From Anoplolepis gracilipes (Eukaryota; Arthropoda; Insecta; Hymenoptera; Formicidae): a stretch of DNA of 64,000 nt. The position numbers were made by a program, and so were the translations under genes. Numbering within the stretch: position 1 is the stretch's first letter; every line of letters begins with the position of its first letter. Positions 37,156-49,150 of this stretch are shown piece after piece. Under the pieces are notes generated by a model. It worked only from the letters and a program-made list of their open reading frames with translations, had not been told where the DNA came from and searched no databases. The DNA lies in NCBI RefSeq assembly GCF_047496725.1, contig NC_132980.1, positions 6,302,072 through 6,366,071 of the forward strand, given 5' to 3'.

Positions 37156-38797
37156 TAACATTGATTATTAAAATTTCTTGCAACCTTTGCCCGATTATAA
37201 TTTTTTTCCAAGTTTCCAGCTTTAGCTAAAGAAAGATTAACTAAAGAAATAAGATGGCCGTTTGTTTATACAAAAAATTTTTACTTAAATATTTTACTTA
37301 TATTAAATATTTAATATGCACATAATATAATGCAAAGAAAGAAATCACTTTTCGCAATCTTCCAATTGTTCAAGGTTGTTTCTTAGTTTTGAAATAATTT
37401 TTGTATATATCGATGTTATTCAAAAAGACAATCGGCATTTTTGATAAGCATATAGATTATGTGAAAAAGGAGCAATTGTAATCACGAAGAGCGTGAGTCC
37501 TTAGCCATTATTCTAGTGTCCGTAGGTGTTCCTTTTAGACATCGAGTAGACATGTAGATTATGAAAAATGCTGATTAACCAGTGACATTATAACATGACG
37601 AGTATTCCAGACTAGTCGTGACTCATTGGTACTCGTCTGAGATGTATAAAATAGTGTTTCAAAATAATCATGTGCATAGACATTTTTTTTACGTCATGTG
37701 AAGGATGCTAGTGATCAAAACATGTCATAGCGTGTTACTTAAAAATGTGACAGAACATGACAGCGGTGATTAATTTACATTCGATATATTTAGATTTATC
37801 AAGGCCTTATTTTTAAATTTAACTTGTTGGAATATCATTGATTAGTGTACGAATATTATTGGAGATATATACAAATGTACATTTAATGTTGCATAAATCA
37901 ATATCAAAATAATTAGGATTTATTTTAATATAATATTACAATAATTGAAGGATAAATAAATAAATTTCAATTTAATCAAATTATTTGTAAATTTTCTATA
38001 ACGTTTATCTCTTGAGGAAAATTTACAAAATTATTGTCTTACTTTTCATATCTTTTTTTCTTATGTTGATCTCGACTACTTATATTAATTTGAATGTACA
38101 TTGCAAATCCATATAAACCAGCAGGCGCATTCCAGATGTTATTAACGCTTTAGTACCGACTAACAGTGAAAGCCAATTAGAGTGGTTTTATGTCGTTAAT
38201 CATAAAGTAGTTCGAGTTCAAGATAGCGCCTTCTTAATTAATCGTAGGCGTGCTGTCCGTGCGATTTCCAAATCCAATTGTCCAGTCTATATCTCTGGAT
38301 ATATCGCGAATACCAGACTCCTTCGTATATGTAAATGTGCTTTCTCCCTAAACCTTGGAGCAAACTGAACATGACGCATGCCGTCGTCGTGGAATCAAGG
38401 AAAATTGATTCTGTCTATCGTTCGCGTTCTGTTCGAATTCCAATCTCCTGGTGATGAACGTAGATATATAAAGATTAATATATATTTATATTAAAGAATA
38501 CACGATCTCTTACTTTTATTACACTTTCTATAATTATATGTATTTTTTTCTTTTATTATTAAATATTAAATATTAATATAAATATTGATTCGAATTAAAT
38601 ATTCAAAAGTATTATCTTTTCTGAAAATAAAAATAGAGGTGCTTACATTTTTATGTAATTATAATGATTGAAAATAGTTTTTTTAATAAAATAAATAAGA
38701 AAAAAAAGATGTATACAAAGTCAGATTTTAATCAATTTTAAGCGGATTTTATTGTAATATTTTTTTCTAAAATATTAAATTATAAAAATATTATTAA
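37156..38797. other. Spacer DNA left of duplication unit B
   Basis: Mostly AT-rich and featureless. A more complex stretch at about 38120-38400 is open on both strands (plus frame about 38130-38367, minus frame about 38240-38372), but neither frame matches a family I know. Confidence 0.4.
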
Positions 38798-38952
38798 TGT
38801 TATTTATGTAAACAATCTTATATAAAAAGAACTCAAAATTCTTTTGAATTATACATATATAAATATAATTTATAATTTAAAACATTCTTTAAATATTTCC
38901 AGAAATTTATGCAAAATAATCTTTAAAAAAAGAAATGAAATAGATTGATGTA

Positions 38953-39306
38953 CAAGCTTCGTAAGCATCCCTAGTGCCATTCAAACTATTTGGTTCCCAT
39001 CCAGAATACAAATCGACAAGATTAAATAATCCGCAGCCTCGTTGACAGCAGGCTTTTACGTAAAGGTTCTAAAAATATATATAAATAAATAACAAAATAA
39101 ATAATCAAACATCTAAATCAACAAAAAAAAATAACAGGAATGCTTAAGATACCAGTAGGTGCCTTTTTGCACAATCTGATGCAGGGATCCCCGCGACTGT
39201 AAAATGTATCTCCGAGAGACAATTTCGCGACCAACAACATCATCAAAGCAATAACCTCCATGCCTCCTCTCTTCATTTTTGCAACAACTGTGAATAGTTT
39301 TCCCAA
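38953..39306 (-). pseudogene. TMEM59 5' fragment (exons 1-2 only)
   Basis: Exon 1 copy (start codon at 39306, signal peptide intact, GDTFYSRGDPCIRLC kept) and exon 2 copy (about 38953-39070). Exon 2 has Cys to Tyr in DAYEA (intact copy DACEA) and Arg to Gly in QRGCGLF. Exons 3-4, with the membrane helix, were not included in the duplication. If transcribed it could only make a short secreted Cys-rich peptide or a chimeric transcript. Confidence 0.85.
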
Positions 39307-39710
39307 GTTTTAGCTCTTTTTTTTTTCGGCGTTTCGTTTCTCAAAGAGACGAATGATAAGAGACTCGCAACAAACACTGAGCTTATTCACTCATCGATCA
39401 CCTCTTCCCCACGCTTTTTTTTTCCATTTAATATCGATAATCCCGAGTTTACAAATGTACACTCACGTTTGTCTTTATCATCGATGTCGTGATCATTATC
39501 AAAACGCTTTGTCAAAGATTCGTGAGTCGACAGTGACACTGACAGCTGACAAACGAATAACGAATAATCGCTCAAATATCGATTTGATTACAGTGCTACT
39601 ACTGATTCACGTGCGCAAATGTCAAAGTTAACCGACCAATGAAATGGCTGGAATGTGAATGAAATTTAGGAATAAACGATCATGATTTATAAAAATATTA
39701 AAGTATATAA

Positions 39711-39833
39711 TGGGCGCGTTCGGGGAGACACTATTAGCGCAAACAGCGTCGTTCTATCTTTGTTCAACTTTTAATGAATAACAAAGATAGAATGACGCTG
39801 TTAGCGCTAATAGTGTCTCCCCGAACGCGCCCA
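39711..39833. mobile_element. Palindromic MITE with 6-base target duplication
   Basis: 123 bp, ends TGGGCGCGTTCGGGGAGAC and its exact complement, with arms of about 55 bases matching almost perfectly around a short AT loop. It is flanked by ATATAA at 39705-39710 and 39834-39839. Unit A has a single ATATAA at the matching position (about 25957), so insertion followed the duplication. Confidence 0.92.
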
Positions 39834-40785
39834 ATATAATTTACTGCGACACGATGGAAATATATTTCTAGATAAAATTATTATGTAAGAGTTATCATTT
39901 CTTCTTGACAGGTTGACGCACTCTTGTCAAATTAAAAAGAAATTTTTTTTGAAAGAGACAGTTAAATGAAAGCAGTACCTATTTTTGTATGCAAAACAGA
40001 TAACTTGTCACTTCTTTTATAACTGTTATCTTTAATAAACAAACACAATGTTGCAATTACAATTAATCTTGAATAATCTGAATATAATAGCTCAAAGATA
40101 AGTGAATGAATACAAAATAATTTTAAAAAGTGATATCTCAAATCGCATGACGCGATATATATCGAATATTTTTTTCACACGGTGCTACCATAGTGTTGGT
40201 ACTGTGTGACTTGCACACGTTACTCTTTTTTTGTTGTTTCGGCCACGGTGTCATTGTCATTGCCATTGTCGCGTGTCTTATAAATTGCTGTCACCGATCA
40301 AATCGTTTCAGTCGACGTCGTTCAACAAAATCAGTATCAACGAGATCGAGTAAAGTTTTTCTGAAGAACCTTCTCCTGTTAATTCATCGTCAGGTAAAGT
40401 TCTTGATTTCATCATTCAAACACGTGTTCGAAACCAGGAGACCTGTACTCTTACGCAATTTCAAGCTGCACTTTTTCGCACTTTCTTCTGGATTGAAGAA
40501 TTAAAAAAAATTTGTTTCTTTTGTCCTGATTGGTTCATCGAATTCTACTCTAAGAAGTAAAGGTAAGGTGTAAATTTTGGAACGCAATTTTACATGAGAA
40601 TTAAAAAAACGTTTCTCGAGTCAAACAGCAAAAAAACGAGTGCAAAAGTGCAGCTGAGAAAAATAGATTAGTACATATGTTTACCGCCAAAATTAAAATC
40701 TATCTGTAATTGAAAAGTTTGAAATATATATATAATTTTATATATATTTTTATATGTATTTTTATATATTTTTTAAATACATTTG

Positions 40786-40821
<36 letters not shown>

Positions 40822-41013
40822 AAATTTCTGATTATTAAATATTATCATGTTTTTTTTTTTATATACATTATAATCTAACAATTAGATCATATGTTTTTTG
40901 AGTTATTTATTTTTATTTCATGTATTCCATATAATTTTTTTATTTATAATATAAAAAATAATGTATAACTAAAGAGTTATCTCCTACAATAAAATGTTTG
41001 TTAAACACAGGCC

Positions 41014-43260
41014 ATGTCTTCTAACGCATCAGATGAAGATCAAGCACAAGGTTTTTCTACCAAAGCTATTCATGCAGGACAAGATCCATTGCAGTGGACG
41101 CATGGATCGGTTGTGCCACCTTTGGTAATGTCCTCAACATTTCAGCAGGATGCTCCAGGTGAGCACAGGGTAAGTTTGAAATATATGAATAATTCATTGA
41201 AGTTTATCCCTGATTCTATCGATACATAACTCTTAATTGACTGCAATTGATCTTTTTACCAATTAATGTCAATTATATAACTAACAAACTGTGATGAGCA
41301 TCAAGTTCTATATAAATATTAATAAAATAAAAATTATACATAAATTGGCAAGTAAAGATTAATGATATTTTTCTCCTAAAATTGTCTTTATTAAGCTAAG
41401 AGAGAGGAAACAAGAAAAGTAACAATTTAACAGATAAATATGAACTACTAGAGCAAATATATTTTCAAGGGACAGTTTAAGAATATTTCAATCATTATTC
41501 AAATCTTTACAGAAATTAGTAAACAATGTAATAAACATAGTAATTTGTTCCATAGTTCTTTGTCAGTTCTTTGCATTTTGTTATGAAATCTTTTTTTGTT
41601 CAAAGTTCTTTCATAAGAAACGTTTGAAAGTTTTATATTTGTAGAATGTTTGAACAGAGAATTTATAATACAAAAAGATATTCAGGCTTAAATGTTATCA
41701 AAGAAATATTATAACAGAATTTTAATTTACTTAGGGCTATGACTACAGTAGAAGTGGCAATCCCACGCGCAAAGTGTTAGAGACATGCCTGGCTGCTCTG
41801 GAAGATGGCAAACATGGTATTACCTTTGCATCTGGTTTAGGTGCAGCAACTGCAGTTACTGCTTTATTGAAAGCAGGAGATCATCTTATTGCCGGGGATG
41901 ATCTTTATGGTGGAACAAACCGTTTCATCCAAAAATGTTTAAGCACTCAGGGTGTCACATACTCCTTTGTAGACATGACTCAGGCAGAGAATGTTATAAG
42001 TGCCATACAACCTAATACAAAAGTTAGTTTAAAAATAGTATTCTTTTTTTCTCTCCTAGATTTTGTTTTTGAATTTAATAATATTTTACTTTATTTTATG
42101 AACGATACTTTTTTGTTTAATGATATTTGACTTTACTTTAAATGTGTTATAGAGGTTTAAACATATGATTTTATTTTTTGCATTTTATTTTCAGATGTTA
42201 TGGCTTGAGTCACCAACAAATCCTTTATTGAAACTTGCGGACATTAAAGTCATTACTGATAAGTTGAAGCCTCTTCGTCCAGATATTATCCTAGTCGTCG
42301 ACAATACATTCTTGACATGTTATTACCAGGTAAGTTTACAATTCTGTAAGAAAAATATTTAAACGTATATATAAATAGAAAACTACAACAAAAATATTAC
42401 ACTTTCTAAACAGAAGCCATTTGAACTCGGTGCCGATATAGTAGTGTATTCGCTGACGAAGTATATGAACGGTCATTCAGACGTCGTTATGGGGGCTGCT
42501 ATCATGCGTCGAGATGATCTTGCAGAAAAATTACGATTCATTCAAAACGGTAAACCGACAAAAATTTCTTCAAGTTTATTTAAAAGTTTTTTGTATAATT
42601 TCTTATAACATCTTTGGAATCCAGCTATGGGTATTGTTCCATCTCCCTTTGATTGCTCTTTGGTCAACCGCAGTTTGAAGACACTCGAACTCAGGATGCA
42701 ACAGCACATGAAAAACGGCTTGGCTGTAGCGGAGTTTCTGGAGTCTCATCGTTACGTCGAGCGAGTGCTTCATCCATGTACATATATATATTATTTTTGC
42801 TATGACTCTATACATAAGTGTGTGTGTGCTTAACAATGTCTGATAAAATATCTACGAGATAAAATATCTATGTCATTGTTGCAGATCTCCCGTCGCATCC
42901 GCAACATAAACTGGCACTGAAGCAATCAACTGGTCACAGTGGTATGGTTTCTTTTTATCTAAAGGGTGATGCGCGAAAGTTTTTAAAAGCATTAAAACTC
43001 TTCACTTTGGCCGAATCGTTAGGAGGTTACGAATCACTAGCCGAATTACCGTAAGTACACAAAATTGATCAACATTAAGTATTTATAAACGTATTAATAA
43101 TTTTTTTTCACATAGATCCGTTATGACGCACGCATCCATATCCGAAGATGTGCGAAATGCATTAGGGATAACAGATCAATTGATTCGGTTATCTGTCGGT
43201 CTTGAAACGATACAGGATCTCATAGCAGATCTTGACCAAGCATTAGTTGCTTGTCAATAA
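41014..43260 (+). CDS. CTH: Cystathionine gamma-lyase paralogue B (canonical active site)
   Basis: Seven exons: 41014-41169, 41735-42022, 42195-42329, 42414-42549, 42625-42777, 42885-43050, 43116-43260, giving 392 residues with exon borders as in copy A. Cleaves cystathionine to cysteine in transsulfuration and can release hydrogen sulfide from cysteine. The active site is as expected: YDYSRSGNPTR (phosphate-binding Tyr and Arg, acidic Asp55), DLYGGTNRF with Arg115, VVDNTF, PLP Lys209 in SLTKYMNGHSDVVMG, LAESLGGYESLAELP with Glu333 and the substrate-binding Ser, and IRLSVGLE. Human CTH is 405 residues. This is the better candidate for the ancestral housekeeping function. About 45-50 residues differ from copy A. 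Confidence 0.94.
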
Positions 43261-43901
43261 ATTAGCAAACGTAATTAGAACAAGAATAATAATACATATT
43301 CTAATTATATGTAACTTTATATATTACTCTATTAATGTTTAACTGATATCATATCTACACATCCGTCAAAAATTTAGACTTGCAAACGTACGATATATAA
43401 AGAGTTTTTATTTTTATCAAATATTTTTACATTCCACATTTCTCCCATTGTCAGATTTACATTAGGAACATTATATAGTACAATAATACAATAATCAAAT
43501 ATTTTTTGACACATTTACATCACTCATTCTGATTTCTCTTGATTTCCCGTGTCGTCTTGTATCAGGCATGTATGAATATGTGCAAACATCTTTTAAAGAT
43601 TCGGAGACAATAATCGTATTTTAGAATAATTTCTAGTAGATCACAGAAATTACAATACAACTAGCAAAAATTCATAGATTTGATAAACATAATTTTCAAT
43701 TGAGCACTTTGTCTTTTTTTAGCATATTTCTGATATTAGTAATATATATATATTATTTCACATTCTCCACTGAAATACTATTGTATAAAAATTCGGGATA
43801 TTATTTGTACTACCAATATGTAACAAGTTTAGTGCAGTAACACACATTTTTCTTTTCACATATATATATATAAACATTCGTTTTGGCTTTGAAAAATTGT
43901 T

Positions 43902-45468
43902 TTACTGTAAGTTGATCTTCGACGAATGTCGTAACTTTGTTCTATTCATCTTGTCATATTCTTGCGCCCGATTGTATAGCAATACTCCCGCGATCACCGA
44001 GGAAGTGCCGAGCGCTGATAATCCTGTCACCGGATTATTAAATAATAAAACGGAGAGCCATATTAGAAATGCTCTCTTCGCAGTATTAGCGACACTGCAA
44101 CATCACATCGCTTTAAAATCATGTGGGAGAAATATATTCTGATTACTATAGATAAAAGACATTGTTACACACCTGTGTGTTACAGGACTGATGTAGTCCA
44201 TAAGTACATAAGCGGTGATGCTTTGAAAGTGGAAGAACACTCCGTTGAGAAGGAATGCCGCGAATAATTTAAAGCTCAGGGAATGTTCGAGTGTAGGTAG
44301 ATCGACCAATAATATCGACACTGGTATTTGTACGACGATTGACGCTAAACTGGTATAAAACTGTAATTCCGCTGGTCTAAAAATAATGACAAGATTTCTT
44401 TTCCTTCTCTCTTATAATTGACAACGATTTCGCACGACAAAATTGAATATCACTTACGTATATTTGAAATTATCACCACTGATCAACATTTTTGAATACA
44501 CATTTTGTAAGCATTCAGTTAAGTTTGTCGCCATCGCAGCGATGAATCCTCTGAGATCGAAACTTATTTCGTTAATGGAACATAATGCTAGTCCACCCAT
44601 TACAGGTATTAAAGATAAATTCACATACAGCCCCGTGTATTCCCCTAAAAAAATGTAACGTTGAATACAATTAATTAATTATCGAAAATTAAGAATTTTA
44701 ATATATTTTAATACTATGAATTTTTATCATATATGTATAATGTATGTTATGTATAACAGAGGAAATATGTATAAATTTATAATTCTTACCTAATAAATAT
44801 CTACTGATGAGGACGGTGAAAAGTGGTGCGCTACTCTTTATAGTTTCTGTGAAACTTACAGCTACATAATTTAATGATACTAGACCTAAGACTACCGTCG
44901 CAAACCTCGTGCATCCTACTAGTGTCATATGTTTATAAAACCCAGGTGGTCTCATCAATCTTGGACTCGCTTTGTACATACCACAGGGGAAGTACATTTG
45001 TATCAGTCCGCAAATTGCAGTCATCAACATCTGACAAGCACCTATATATTACAAAATAATGAAAAGATTAATTTATTATTTACTTATAATAATTATAAAA
45101 TATATTAACAATTACAAAAATGTACAACGCTTGACATTGGCATCTGTTAATTATTACAAACTTTTTTGTACTCTTTTCTAGAAATAATCCTTACCCAGAA
45201 TAGTGGGATCGCCCTCCATGTAAGACAGTATGTATTTGTTTAGAAAGAGGGTACATCCGCTGAAGACGTACCAGAGGGTGAGAAAGAGGAGAGCTCTGGA
45301 ATTGAACAGACCGCCCTTCGTGTCACTCGTTAAAACAATCACGTCCTCTCGTTTCCTCGCATGATCCAGGTACTGCTTCGACTGGGTGTCGTGCGACGTA
45401 GACGAGTCCTCGACGGGGTCCCCGCGAGCGGTTTGCGGATAATTGATACGCACGGAGTAATTCTCCAT
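43902..45468 (-). CDS. SLC35E2: SLC35E2-like nucleotide-sugar/phosphate-sugar transporter family protein
   Basis: Five exons on the minus strand: 45195-45468, 44790-45041, 44458-44644, 44173-44376, 43902-44094, giving 369 residues. About ten hydrophobic helices of the drug/metabolite transporter (EamA/TPT) type. Characteristic pieces are LWYVFSGCTLFLNKYIL, VAVSFTETIKSSAPLFTVL, NLTECLQNVYSKMLISGD, YTPAELQFYTSLASIVVQIP and SVANTAKRAFLIWLSVLLF, which resemble SLC35E2 and the triose-phosphate-translocator group. The transported substrate is not known for this branch; Golgi/ER location is inferred. The right breakpoint of unit B falls in exon 3 (near NLTECLQNVY), so this gene is whole only because it lies on the outer side of the duplication. 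Confidence 0.87.
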
Positions 45469-46299
45469 CGCGTTTTATTTCTTTTTTTTTCCTCGCGAAA
45501 GCGCGAAAGGCTTACGAGAGGTACCGCGTGCGAGAAATCACATTTTTACGTCACTTCATTGCGCTAATATTGCGGAAACTTTTTTTTATCCCTCGGCGAC
45601 TTTCGCGCGTTTCGTAGGTTAAGTTAGGTTATCGAACCTGGTTCCTTGACATATGTCAAAAATGTCAAAAGAAAAAAAACCGAATTTTCCGCCGAATGTT
45701 TTTATTCCCGTTTCTTAAGCAAACGTTATTGCAGCCTCTTCTGTTTGTTTATTTTTTTTTCTTTTTTTTATGATTATTCGTCCTTAGAAGCGAGACCACT
45801 GCTTTTCCGCGTTTCCACTCCGTTTTTTTTACTAATTTTCAATTTTCTTTCTATAATTAGCCGTAGCTTTTTATCTATTTGTAATAGAAATCAGAACAAC
45901 TGTCATCGTATTCTCGCATGACACCTTACAATTACAAGGCCGTGACGTATTTACCGGTGAATGAAATCGTTCTGGCAATTGGCCAGCGCGCGATTGGTCA
46001 ACTGGAAATAACGTCCATCATTGATATAACATGTAACGCGATTCAAAAAAAGGAGTGTATGAGATTTTCACTATAAATTTTATTAATAAAAATAATAAAT
46101 ATATAACATAATTTAATAAATATAATAAACAAATAAGTATAAAAGAGTGGTATATTCATAAATTTTCTTTTTGAACAGAGATTTCAGGAATAATAAAATA
46201 GACAGTCATCTTTATTCAAAAAGCATTACTTTTTAGTCTCTATCTTAATATTTTTTATTTCAATTCTGTGACTTTACATCTGCATTACAAAAATATTAT
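45469..46299. promoter_or_regulatory. Upstream region of the SLC35E2-like gene
   Basis: The first 150 bases above the start codon are CpG-rich, followed by TTAAGTTAGGTTA at about 45618-45632, a type of TTAGGT-like motif often seen upstream of hymenopteran genes. No coding frame is supported. The rest up to the PCYOX1 end is AT-rich intergenic DNA. Confidence 0.4.
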
Positions 46300-46302
46300 A
46301 AT

Positions 46303-46356
46303 GTTATATATGGCACTAATAAAATATATATTTTATTAGTACCATATATAGACAGT
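46303..46356. terminator. AT-rich hairpin with AATAAA on both strands, downstream of PCYOX1
   Basis: TATATATGG(C)ACTAATAAAATA and its complement form a nearly perfect palindrome centred near 46330. It carries AATAAA on each strand. It lies about 45-95 bases past the PCYOX1 stop codon at 46400, a suitable place for the poly(A) signal on the minus strand. Confidence 0.45.
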
Positions 46357-46399
46357 TATTCTGATTTCCATACACACTATATATAATAACACACAGATA

Positions 46400-48349
46400 T
46401 TATAATTCTATGGATATTTTTGTACTTGATTTTTCATTGATTTTTTCATTTGAAGATGTAAAGTTGTGTTTCTGAGCAAAATCATTGTATGCCAAGATAG
46501 CAACGTTTCTTCCTGCTATTGCACTCATTTCCATCGCGCTACCAGCCCACTCAATTGCATTGACATGATACAGCGCATCATGTAGCTTGAATTTACCCAA
46601 GAGTACATTTGTAGTACTTGAGTAATGAGGATATGCTTTCCAAGCAATTTCCTTTTTTTCAGTGACCTTGATTGACAAAGAAAAAAAATTATCAATTATA
46701 TTAAAATAGACGTCTTCTTTTAACATATCATAAGACAATTATTTCATACATGAGAAAACATATTGTTCAAAAGATTTGTTTCCACAGATTCTCTGCTAAA
46801 GATTTTCCAAATTTGCGAACTTATGTCAGTTGAGCCATCCACAGGATTCACTTTTCCAATTGAACTGATTTTTGTTTTGTTGGGATTACAACTTAAAATA
46901 ACACTCAGAGCCTCTTGCAAGTCAAAATATCTTGGATTAAGGTCCCCGTTAATAAATGTTGCATACGTCGTTTGATAATCTCCTAAAAACACTAAGTCGT
47001 CTGGAAAATCGACGAATTCTATCAAGAATTCTTGATCATGTGTAAGTGGTGCAGCAATAATTACAATATCGTAATTAGATGTCATTGAATCTGTGCTGTC
47101 TGAAATTTACAATTATTTAGTTTAATATTTAATTTAGTATTTATCAATCTGATTTTACACTCGCCGATTATACCTTTATTCATATAGGTCACTTCATAAT
47201 GACTCGAATCATTGCTATCTGTTATGTTACGAATTTTTGTAACACGGCTTGGTATTACATTTACATGTTTATTTCTATAAATGAGATGCTCTGGTACCTA
47301 AAATTTTTAAACCAATCCATATTTTACAAGTATAATTAAAATATATAATGTAAAAATAACAATTGAATAATATATTACTCCTTTATTTCCGCCTTTGACA
47401 GACCATAAATCAACACCTGCTCCAGCTAAGGATATTAAACCAACAAAACTCTGAATATCGACATCTTGACCATAATTTATTACAGTAATAGATTGCACCA
47501 CTTCGTCGATCAGTCTTTCTGTAAAACCCATTTGTGTAAGATAATTCTTTAAGGACATTTGCAATGATTTCGGGAAATCCTTATTCATAGCTGACAGCAG
47601 TGCAGTAACATTGGCAAAAGACTTTCCATTATCCTGCAGAGTATATATCTTCCCAAAATCTTCTACTATGTTATCTATGTGTCTAGACAAAGAAAATGTA
47701 ATATAATTTTATTTTTTCTAGCCTGTTGTAACACACAATTTTAAAGTACCTTTTAAGTTTGTACAGTTGAAAGCCATATCTGTAAAATAACTTTGCAACT
47801 GATACAATGTACCATGCGCTCTCTTTATACACAAACTCATTTCCATTCCATATGCCATATTTTTCTTCATAGGGAGAATTATGTTCTAAACCTGAAATAT
47901 ATCCAAAAGTCTGTTAATAATATTCTTTGTGCAAATATTTAGTAATCAATATATGTACCAAAAAAAAAAGAATGCATTTACCCAAAAGTTTAACAAACTT
48001 TTGCATATACATGTTCTTAGGGTGTATAATTGAACCACCAGCTTCCACTTCAATGTTATCAATTTTTACAGTTGCCAATCGTCCTCCGATGGTTTTTGCT
48101 TCGTACAAGTCAATCTTCAAACTTTCATTCAACAACTCTGTGAGAAAATGTGAGGTAGAAGCACCACCGATGCCTCCTCCAATAATGGCTACAATAAGAG
48201 AAAAAGTTAAATTCGACATTAAAATGTATACAAGTCTTTTATTAAATCTTAAATGAACTCTTACCAATGCGTGGGACATGTATTTCAAGAGAAGTCCCAT
48301 ATTTGAGCACCAATACTCCAAATATCATCAATATTATATGGTGGGTCAT
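46400..48349 (-). CDS. PCYOX1: Prenylcysteine oxidase
   Basis: Seven exons on the minus strand: 48265-48349, 47982-48188, 47750-47891, 47379-47682, 47174-47297, 46750-47099, 46400-46666, giving 492 residues (human PCYOX1 is 505). A hydrophobic signal peptide (about 4-18) leads into the FAD-binding Rossmann motif IAIIGGGIGGASTSHF (GxGxxG), then DLYEAKTIGGRLATV and EAGGSIIHPKNMYMQKFVKLLG, which are typical of the family. The C-terminal half has YDIVIIAAPL and WKAYPHYSS, and ends with EWAGSAMEMSAIAGRNVA, the family's FAD-contact segment. The enzyme is a lysosomal/secreted flavoprotein thioether oxidase that degrades prenylcysteines to cysteine, a prenal and hydrogen peroxide. No lesion seen. Confidence 0.92.
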
Positions 48350-49150
48350 CATTCTTTTAATGAACGTTAAAGATTTTGCAAAGGATATTTATACATTTTT
48401 ATTTTATCGAACTTTCACTTGTATGTTGATAATTTATTTGTATGTTTTTTGATATCACTTTTCTCATGTGTGTGTGTGTGTGTGTCCCTGCACAAGATAT
48501 CTGTGTAGAGTAAATTTCAGTAAAGAAAGACGCGCGGATATAATTCAGATACATGACATTAGCGATCACGTGACTGGCGATTGAGCTCGAAGAATTCAGT
48601 ATGGCTGATGGCGGAGTATGGCCTGGATAAACAGCTATAGAAGTTTCGGGGTGTTGTCTTCCAGACGTTAGTTTACGATCGCGAATTTCTTTTTCACGAT
48701 GATCATTCAATTGGCAAGATAGATCTGACAAGGGTACTTCACACTAGTTTTCCTCGAAATGTCATCTAAAATTTTTCCCCCGCGAAACGTCACGCTAACA
48801 GCCAAGGAAGATGTGTCGCGATTTCATGACGTTGTAAACGTCAAGAGGCTAGGAAGATTCAATTTGTAAAGTTAATCGCATACCTAAGTGACAGGGTAAA
48901 TGCCCAGAGATCGCGAGCCTCACGGTAATTTATTGTACTCTTGCACGAAAACGTTTATCTCATATATATTTTTTTTTTTTTTTTTTTTTTTATTATCATT
49001 GTATTATATACACTGTTACGATGCATTTCTTAACGTTTTTACATACAATTTTTCATGCGATTTATCGATGTGATAATATTAAGTAATACAAATAAGCGAG
49101 GATGTACATAGGATAATATATGTATATATGTATGTATATATATGTATTAT
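48350..49150. other. Intergenic DNA between PCYOX1 and RPB9
   Basis: Contains a (TG)n stretch near 48469-48485 and a T run at about 48969-48990. The part at about 48500-48870, upstream of PCYOX1, is richer in CG and probably holds its promoter. No coding frame is supported. Confidence 0.45.

Larger units (their letters stand above)
38798..44520. repeat. Segmental duplication unit B
   Basis: Collinear with 25047-31482, same orientation. It starts inside TMEM59 intron 2 sequence and ends within exon 3 of the intact SLC35E2-like gene. It lacks the 795 bp element of unit A and has its own 123 bp element at 39711-39833. Confidence 0.9.

Noticed and set aside
45600..45640. TTAGG-like motif as possible telomeric repeat
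   Set aside because: Only one degenerate GTTAAGTTAGGTTA stretch, not a tandem array; more like a promoter-associated motif.
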